Below, in pieces: positions 1-4,316 of a stretch of DNA of 6,940 nt (the stretch's first letter is position 1; the number at the start of each line of letters is the position of its first letter). The position numbers were made by a program, and so were the translations under genes. The notes under the pieces are model-generated. The model did not search any database. It saw only the letters and a list, made by a program, of their open reading frames with translations, and was not told the DNA's origin. Origin of the DNA: JADHUC01 sp964617665 (GTDB taxonomy: Bacteria; Planctomycetota; Planctomycetia; Pirellulales; Pirellulaceae); contig CAZUAH010000687.1 of the NCBI GenBank assembly GCA_964617665.1, forward strand, positions 1 to 6,940. The letters are read 5' to 3'.

Positions 1-1
1 T

Positions 2-18
2 GTTCGGTCACTCCGAAC
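2..18. repeat. Perfect inverted repeat, 6-bp arms
   Basis: GTTCGG at 2-7 and CCGAAC at 13-18 are exact reverse complements around the 5-nt spacer TCACT. This could be a hairpin ending an upstream gene or a dyad bound by a regulator. No T-run follows, so it is not a typical intrinsic terminator. The arms and spacer are certain and the function is unknown. Confidence 0.4.
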
Positions 19-84
19 GACGCTGAGACGGGAGGGCTAATTGACGCCTTACACGAGCCCCACTTAGGACAGGCACATCCAGCA

Positions 85-90
85 CATAAT
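85..90 (+). promoter_or_regulatory. Possible -10 promoter element (CATAAT)
   Basis: CATAAT matches the bacterial -10 consensus TATAAT at five of six positions and lies in an otherwise GC-rich leader, 111 nt before the 201 start codon. No good -35 hexamer is present; the best is a weak TTAGGA at 64-69 with short 15-nt spacing. If used, transcription would begin near 97, at the foot of the 96-111 hairpin. Planctomycete promoters are poorly characterised, so this is tentative. Confidence 0.2.
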
Positions 91-95
91 GCCTG

Positions 96-111
96 GCCAG
101 CACAGGCTGGC
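96..111. repeat. Perfect inverted repeat / hairpin in the leader
   Basis: GCCAGC at 96-101 and GCTGGC at 106-111 are exact reverse complements separated by the 4-nt loop ACAG. An alternative pairing uses GCCTG at 91-95 with CAGGC at 103-107. No U-tract follows. In RNA it would form a stable small stem-loop near the 5' end of a transcript begun at the CATAAT box, where it could affect stability. Equally it could be a protein-binding dyad. Confidence 0.35.
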
Positions 112-174
112 ACCCCACCACGGCATGGACATCCTGGTCGGTCAGACGTACAGTAACCATAAAGGGGATTGCCA

Positions 175-204
175 ATGACTCTTGTCAGGATGCCGCGTTC
201 ATGA
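175..204 (+). CDS. Possible 9-codon leader peptide overlapping the next start
   Basis: An ATG at 175 opens a nine-codon frame (MTLVRMPRS) whose TGA at 202-204 overlaps the ATG of the 783-residue gene at 201-203, giving an ATGA junction. The run AAAGGGGA at 161-168 lies at a plausible ribosome-binding distance from this ATG. It is a stronger site than the AGGA at 187-190 in front of the 201 start. A ribosome finishing here could restart at 201, which would couple translation of the large gene to this leader. There is no run of one amino acid that would suggest classical attenuation. A start this short can arise by chance, so the reading is tentative. Confidence 0.22.
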   Translation: MTLVRMPRS

Positions 205-2552
205 ACGACAGACAATTCAACCCGTCGCCGGTCGAAGCCGCCGCGATTCAGGCTTCCCCGCTGGAGGCTCTGTACGCCCCCACGGAGAAGATGCCAGTCA
301 TCACAGTGCCCAACTTCCCAGCGCTGGGCAGACTGGCAGCAATGCGGTTCTTGGAGTGGGCGCAGGACAACCCGGGGGGGGCAATCTCGCTGCCGACCGG
401 CAAGACGCCAGAGCATTTCATCGACTGGGTAAAGCAGTTGCTGGAGGAATGGAACCTGCCCGAGACTCGCGCGATACTGGAGGAGGCGGGAGTTGATCCG
501 GGCCGAAAGCCCGACATGCGTAGTCTGCATTTTGTCCAGATCGACGAGTTCTACCCAATCGATCCCCACCAGGGAAACAGCTTCTACGACTACGTCAAGA
601 ATCGTTATCTCGATGACTTCGGCCTGGACCGCCGCAAAGCGTTGCTCATAAACTGCGAACGGATCGGTCTCGAGAAAGGCCAAACACTGGAGTCTGTCTG
701 GCCGGATTCTCACGTCGATTTGAGCTTGCGTACCCGGCAAGCCACAAGCGATTTGGAGACGATGCAACAGGACGTACTCCATCGCATCGACGATTGGTGC
801 CGGCAATACGAAGACCGCATTCGCGAACTGGGCGGGATCGGCTTCTTCCTAGGCGGCATTGGCCCTGACGGGCACGTTGGCTTCAACGTTCGGGGGGCGG
901 ATCACCATTCAACGACCCGCCTGACTGCCACCAACTACGAAACGCAGGCGGCTGCGGCGGGCGACCTTGGCGGAATCGAAATCTCGCGCCGCCGGTTGGT
1001 AATCACCGTCGGACTGGGCACCATCACCTACAACCCCGATTGTGTGGCCGTGATCCTCGCTGCCGGCGAGGCAAAGGCCGGCGTGGTAGCCGACGCGGTC
1101 CAAGGCCCCGAGACCGTGTTGATTCCGGCTAGTGCTTTGCGACCGCTGCCAGGGGCGCGATTCTACGTGACGATGGGCGCCGCGAAGCGACTGCGTGCGC
1201 GTCAGATCACGTTATTGGCCGAGCGCGACTCGATCTGCGACGAGCAAGTCGAAATGGCCCTCGTCGACTTGGCCGTCGATCGGGGCAAGCGAGTGTTGGA
1301 CCTGACCGAAAACGATGCGCAAGCGGATCCGGTGGCGCGAACCGTACTGGGCAAACGTCCCCAGCCGCTGGCGGAACTGGCCGTCATGGTAAATGAACGG
1401 CTGGTCCAGAAGATCGAAGCAGGTAGCCACGCTCTGGATAACACGCGATTCCTACACACCGAGCCGCACCACGACGATTTGATGCTGGGTTACCTGCCCT
1501 TTATCGTGCGTAACACGCGCAGCAGCAGCAACGAACACCACTTCGTTACGATGACCAGCGGCTTCACGGCCGTTTCGAACGTCTACATGCTGCGCCAGTT
1601 GGAATCGCTTAAGCGTTTCATCAGGACGCCCGAATTCGCTGAATTGGACGACGAGGATTACTTTGCCGCGGATAACGAGCAGGCTCGCAACCGCGACATC
1701 TGGCAGTACCTGGACGGCATCGCCGCCCGTAACGAGGAAATGAGCGACGAGGGCGCGGCCAGGCGTCTGTTGCGCAATCTTATGGTCGTCTGCAAAGAGC
1801 CCCGACTTCGCTCGATTCCGGATCGTATGAAGGAGATGGTCCACTACTTCGAGACGGTGTATCCGGGTATGCAGGATCGGGATGACATCCAAGACCTGAA
1901 AGGGATGTGCCGGGAATGGGAAGCCGAATGCTTATGGGGATACTTCGGATGGCAGTCGTGTAACGTCCGCCATCTGCGGTCGGGTTTCTATGACGGTGCC
2001 TTCTTCACGGAAGACCCCACAATCGAACGCGACGTCGCGCCGATCATCAGATTGCTGGGCAAACTCAAGCCAGACGTCGTCTCCGTCGCCCTGGATCCAG
2101 AGGCAAGCGGTCCGGATACGCACTACAAGGTGTTGCAGGCGGTCAACGAGGCCACTCGCCGCTACGCCGCAAAGACGGGCCGCGAGGACATCCGCATCTG
2201 GGGCTATCGCAACGTATGGTTCCGCTTCCACCCCAGCGAGGCCAATATTTACGTGCCGGTCTCGCTGAACATGTTCTCCGTCATGGAGAGCGCCTTCCTG
2301 AACGCCTTCGTATCCCAGCGGGATGCGTCGTTCCCAAGCTACGAGCACGACGGGCCGTTCTGCGAGCTTGCCCAGCAGATCCAAGTGCAGCAGTACCAGA
2401 TGATGAAGACGTGCCTGGGTCGCGAGTGGTTCACGGACCATTCCAGTGCGCTAATCCGGGCCACTCGCGGACTCGTTTATCTGCGTGAAATGGAACTGGA
2501 AGAATTCGGCCAGACCGCCGGACAACTTCGCGAATCGGCCGAAGCAGGTTGA
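201..2552 (+). CDS. NagB-like (glucosamine-6-phosphate deaminase) / PIG-L (LmbE) deacetylase-like fusion protein
   Basis: A 783-residue cytoplasmic protein with no signal peptide. Residues ~30-370 form a NagB/isomerase-fold domain: sugar-phosphate loop SLPTGKTP (63-70), IDEFYP with D115 matching the E. coli NagB proton-transfer Asp72, and GGIGPDGHVGFN (218-229) with D223 and H225 matching Asp141 and His143. The position of Glu148 is Val230. Residues ~415-660 resemble PIG-L/LmbE zinc deacetylases: EPHHDD (421-426) in place of AHPDDE, and a distal DTH with H641. Known NagB converts glucosamine-6-phosphate to fructose-6-phosphate and ammonia; PIG-L enzymes remove N-acetyl groups from GlcNAc conjugates. 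I infer linked deacetylation and deamination of an amino sugar, but exact substrate and activity are unproven. Start 201 is the first in-frame ATG; no in-frame ATG, GTG or TTG precedes it back to the stop at 24-26. The ThuA-like gene follows after 28 nt. Confidence 0.88.
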   Translation: MNDRQFNPSPVEAAAIQASPLEALYAPTEKMPVITVPNFPALGRLAAMRFLEWAQDNPGGAISLPTGKTPEHFIDWVKQLLEEWNLPETRAILEEAGVDPGRKPDMRSLHFVQIDEFYPIDPHQGNSFYDYVKNRYLDDFGLDRRKALLINCERIGLEKGQTLESVWPDSHVDLSLRTRQATSDLETMQQDVLHRIDDWCRQYEDRIRELGGIGFFLGGIGPDGHVGFNVRGADHHSTTRLTATNYETQAAAAGDLGGIEISRRRLVITVGLGTITYNPDCVAVILAAGEAKAGVVADAVQGPETVLIPASALRPLPGARFYVTMGAAKRLRARQITLLAERDSICDEQVEMALVDLAVDRGKRVLDLTENDAQADPVARTVLGKRPQPLAELAVMVNERLVQKIEAGSHALDNTRFLHTEPHHDDLMLGYLPFIVRNTRSSSNEHHFVTMTSGFTAVSNVYMLRQLESLKRFIRTPEFAELDDEDYFAADNEQARNRDIWQYLDGIAARNEEMSDEGAARRLLRNLMVVCKEPRLRSIPDRMKEMVHYFETVYPGMQDRDDIQDLKGMCREWEAECLWGYFGWQSCNVRHLRSGFYDGAFFTEDPTIERDVAPIIRLLGKLKPDVVSVALDPEASGPDTHYKVLQAVNEATRRYAAKTGREDIRIWGYRNVWFRFHPSEANIYVPVSLNMFSVMESAFLNAFVSQRDASFPSYEHDGPFCELAQQIQVQQYQMMKTCLGREWFTDHSSALIRATRGLVYLREMELEEFGQTAGQLRESAEAG

Positions 2553-2567
2553 TACGGCAACTCATTT

Positions 2568-2571
2568 GGAG
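2568..2571 (+). promoter_or_regulatory. Ribosome binding site setting the ThuA-like start
   Basis: GGAG lies 9 nt before the ATG at 2581. The same frame has an earlier ATG at 2485, but that lies inside the preceding gene and would prepend a polar 32-residue tail before the hydrophobic signal sequence. The 2581 start is therefore preferred. Confidence 0.6.
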
Positions 2572-2580
2572 ACGGTTGCA

Positions 2581-3336
2581 ATGACGACACTTTTGCTTCT
2601 ATGTGCCACTATCACGACGTCTGCGGACGCGTCGACAACGAAGGTGCTGATCGTTCACGATGAACCCGAGCCAATGGAGGTGTTGGCCGAGGCGTTTGAG
2701 AAGAAGGCAGGGTTCACCGTCGTTTCCGTCAAACAACAGAAGCTGCCTGACGATCTGTCCGATTTTGTGGCGGTGTTCAACTTTGTACACAGGCCGATGA
2801 CGCCGCATGCCGAACAGCTATGCATCGAATATGCCCGCTATGGCGGTCGGCACGTTCTGCTGCACCACGCGATTAGTAGTTCCAAGCGGCAGAATCCGAA
2901 GCTGCTGGCGGAATTGAAAAGCGAGGTCCCACCCGGCCGGAAACCTGCCAATGGCTTCTACGTTGAACGCGGCACGTTAACCTTCGTGAACTTGGCTCCG
3001 AAACATTTCATCACCAGCAACGGCATTACCTACCCAGCCAAGGGCAGTTTCCCAGACGCCTCAGGCGAACAAGTCGAATGCGAAGCGTTTTCGTTCGACA
3101 ATACCGAGATCTTCTTGAATCTCAAGTTCCAACCGTGCCCCGAACGAACGACTCTCTGCGGCATCACCTTTCGCGACACAGACGACAAGTCGTTTGTCCA
3201 ACACGCGGGCGGCTGGGTGATGCGCACCGGCAAGGGTTATAGCTTCTACTTTCAAGCCGGCCACGAGGCTCGCGACTTCGCCAACCCCATCTATCAGCAG
3301 ATCCTCATCAACTGCGTTTTGTGGAAACCAAAGTAG
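2581..3336 (+). CDS. Exported ThuA-like domain protein
   Basis: A 251-residue protein. Residues 1-17 are a short hydrophobic signal-like segment (MTTLLLLCATITTSADA) lacking the usual basic residues, so export is probable but not certain. The rest matches the ThuA-like, class I amidotransferase-like fold: an opening strand KVLIVHDE (21-28), then YGGRHVLLHHAISS (87-100), a segment typical of the family. The closing GWVMRTGKGYSFYFQAGHE (211-229) and FANPIYQQILINCVLW (233-248) follow the family's 'GKGRVFYxxxGH...NPxxQxxLxxxxxW' pattern. ThuA-like proteins are linked to carbohydrate use, and many planctomycete members are secreted, but their reaction is mostly undefined. It follows the NagB/PIG-L fusion by 28 nt on the same strand and is probably co-transcribed. 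It converges on the 308-residue gene. Confidence 0.82.
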   Translation: MTTLLLLCATITTSADASTTKVLIVHDEPEPMEVLAEAFEKKAGFTVVSVKQQKLPDDLSDFVAVFNFVHRPMTPHAEQLCIEYARYGGRHVLLHHAISSSKRQNPKLLAELKSEVPPGRKPANGFYVERGTLTFVNLAPKHFITSNGITYPAKGSFPDASGEQVECEAFSFDNTEIFLNLKFQPCPERTTLCGITFRDTDDKSFVQHAGGWVMRTGKGYSFYFQAGHEARDFANPIYQQILINCVLWKPK

Positions 3337-3357
3337 GTCCCGTATGCCGAGCGGGGT
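3337..3357. terminator. Weak stem-loop in the convergent gap
   Basis: CCCG at 3339-3342 pairs with CGGG at 3352-3355 around a 9-nt loop. Two G-U type pairs (3337-3357 and 3338-3356) can extend it, and only TTT follows at 3357-3359. It is the only structure seen in the 51-bp gap between two genes that end tail to tail, so some bidirectional termination is expected nearby. The stem is short and the T-run poor. Confidence 0.2.
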
Positions 3358-3387
3358 TTGAATCGTCTGAGAACGCTGCGACGCGTC

Positions 3388-4314
3388 TTACTCGGGCGGG
3401 TTCGCCTTCGCGTGAAGATCGGACAAGCGAAAGACCAGCCAGTCGGGCATCTCCCAATCTTGGCCCGATTGCTGTTGTAGCCGGTACCCGTATGCGAGTA
3501 GCTCCTTCTCGGCAGCAGCGGCGTTTCCGGCGCCGTCGAGGGCGTCGGCCAGTTCGACACGTAGCGATAGCTCGTCAGGCTTCGCTTTGATGAGAGTGCG
3601 AAGTTCGGCGACCAATTGGTCGTGCTTTCCTTCGATGGCCAGTGCCCGGCGGGCGTAGCGATCATTTTGCGCGGCCGTTGTTGCGCCGTCCGCAATCTCG
3701 ATCCACGCCGGTTCGATCTCCACGCCGCTGATACTGGATTCCTGGTGTGGGTAGTCGTCCGGCAGCGACAATTCGACTTGATACGGACCCGCGGCCAACT
3801 CGGCGTCTACCGACCATGCGAATCTTAGAGGTTGACCGGCTGGCGATGTGCCGCTTTGTTCCAGTAGGCGTACGAATTCTGCATCAACTTCTTCACCGTC
3901 CGCGTCAAGAATGGCAGGCCGCAGACCATCGCCATCGGGCAGCGGAATCTGCGTTTCCGGTGACGGATGACTCACGATGGCTTCGATATACAATGGTGCC
4001 TGTGGCGACAACCTGGCATTGCGCATGGAATTCACAAGCACTGTGCACGTCGCGCGGCCTCGCTCGCGCGTGACAGGACCAATCGGCTTGGCCGCGGGCC
4101 TGGGCCGATTCGGTTTGGCCGCCGGGCCACCAGTCTTGGCAGGATCCGTTGGCGAAGTCGGCTGGGATGCCACTTGGTGAGTGTTACGTTCGGCGGCGGG
4201 ATCAGGTTTCGGTTTGTCTACGCCGTCGTCGTTTGGCATCAGCACCACAACGGATGCCACCAGCGCCGCAACGCCCGCGACGACGAATATGAGGTTGCGT
4301 TTTTGTGGGTTCAT
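3388..4314 (-). CDS. Membrane-anchored protein with Pro-rich linker and TPR-like C-terminus
   Basis: I do not recognise this 308-residue protein as a named family. Residues 1-7 are polar and basic (MNPQKRN), and 8-26 are one hydrophobic helix, which fits a signal anchor with the body outside the cytoplasm. Residues ~30-85 are a Pro/Ala/Lys/Thr-rich, probably disordered spacer. Residues ~86-208 look like a beta-sandwich-type domain, with alternating hydrophobic stretches such as APLYIEAIV and GPYQVELSLP. Residues ~217-279 look helical with Ala/Leu spacing like one or two TPR repeats (ARRALAIEGKHDQLVAELR, then LRVELADALDGAGNAAAAEK). The start ATG shares its first base with the TGA of the upstream metalloprotease gene (TGATG), and TAAGAG lies 6 nt before it, so translation is probably coupled. 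A scaffold or partner role for the protease is inference from this arrangement. Confidence 0.75.
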   Translation of the reverse strand: MNPQKRNLIFVVAGVAALVASVVVLMPNDDGVDKPKPDPAAERNTHQVASQPTSPTDPAKTGGPAAKPNRPRPAAKPIGPVTRERGRATCTVLVNSMRNARLSPQAPLYIEAIVSHPSPETQIPLPDGDGLRPAILDADGEEVDAEFVRLLEQSGTSPAGQPLRFAWSVDAELAAGPYQVELSLPDDYPHQESSISGVEIEPAWIEIADGATTAAQNDRYARRALAIEGKHDQLVAELRTLIKAKPDELSLRVELADALDGAGNAAAAEKELLAYGYRLQQQSGQDWEMPDWLVFRLSDLHAKANPPE

Positions 4315-4316
4315 CA
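4312..4316 (-). promoter_or_regulatory. TGATG stop/start overlap (translational coupling)
   Basis: On the minus strand the TGA ending the 838-residue gene (4316-4314) shares its A with the ATG of the 308-residue gene (4314-4312). One-base overlaps of this type commonly allow a terminating ribosome to restart at once. This points to a single mRNA and linked production of the two proteins. Confidence 0.7.

Larger units (their letters stand above)
1..200. other. Non-coding leader upstream of the NagB/PIG-L fusion gene
   Basis: I find no gene with recognisable product here. One plus-strand frame is open from the window edge to a TAA at 154-156. Its product is rich in Pro, His and Ala, and its third codon positions past base 60 are often A or T, unlike the neighbouring genes. 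I therefore read the region as an intergenic 5' leader. It contains two perfect 6-bp inverted repeats (2-18 and 96-111), a CATAAT box at 85-90, a purine-rich ribosome-binding-like run at 161-168 and a mini-ORF at 175-204. The left end may hold the terminator or tail of a gene outside the window. Confidence 0.55.

Noticed and set aside
1..156. Open plus-strand frame from the window edge to TAA at 154-156, as the tail of an upstream gene
   Set aside because: About 51 open codons are not unusual in GC-rich DNA. The product is Pro/His-rich, the third positions are A/T-rich past base 60 unlike the neighbours, and a hairpin runs through it.
1932..2441. Minus-strand open frame (169 codons) inside the NagB/PIG-L gene
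   Set aside because: It has no domain and lies wholly inside a well-supported gene.
2485..2580. Earlier in-frame ATG (2485) for the ThuA-like gene
   Set aside because: It overlaps the preceding gene and adds 32 polar residues in front of the signal-like segment. ATG 2581 has a GGAG at proper spacing.
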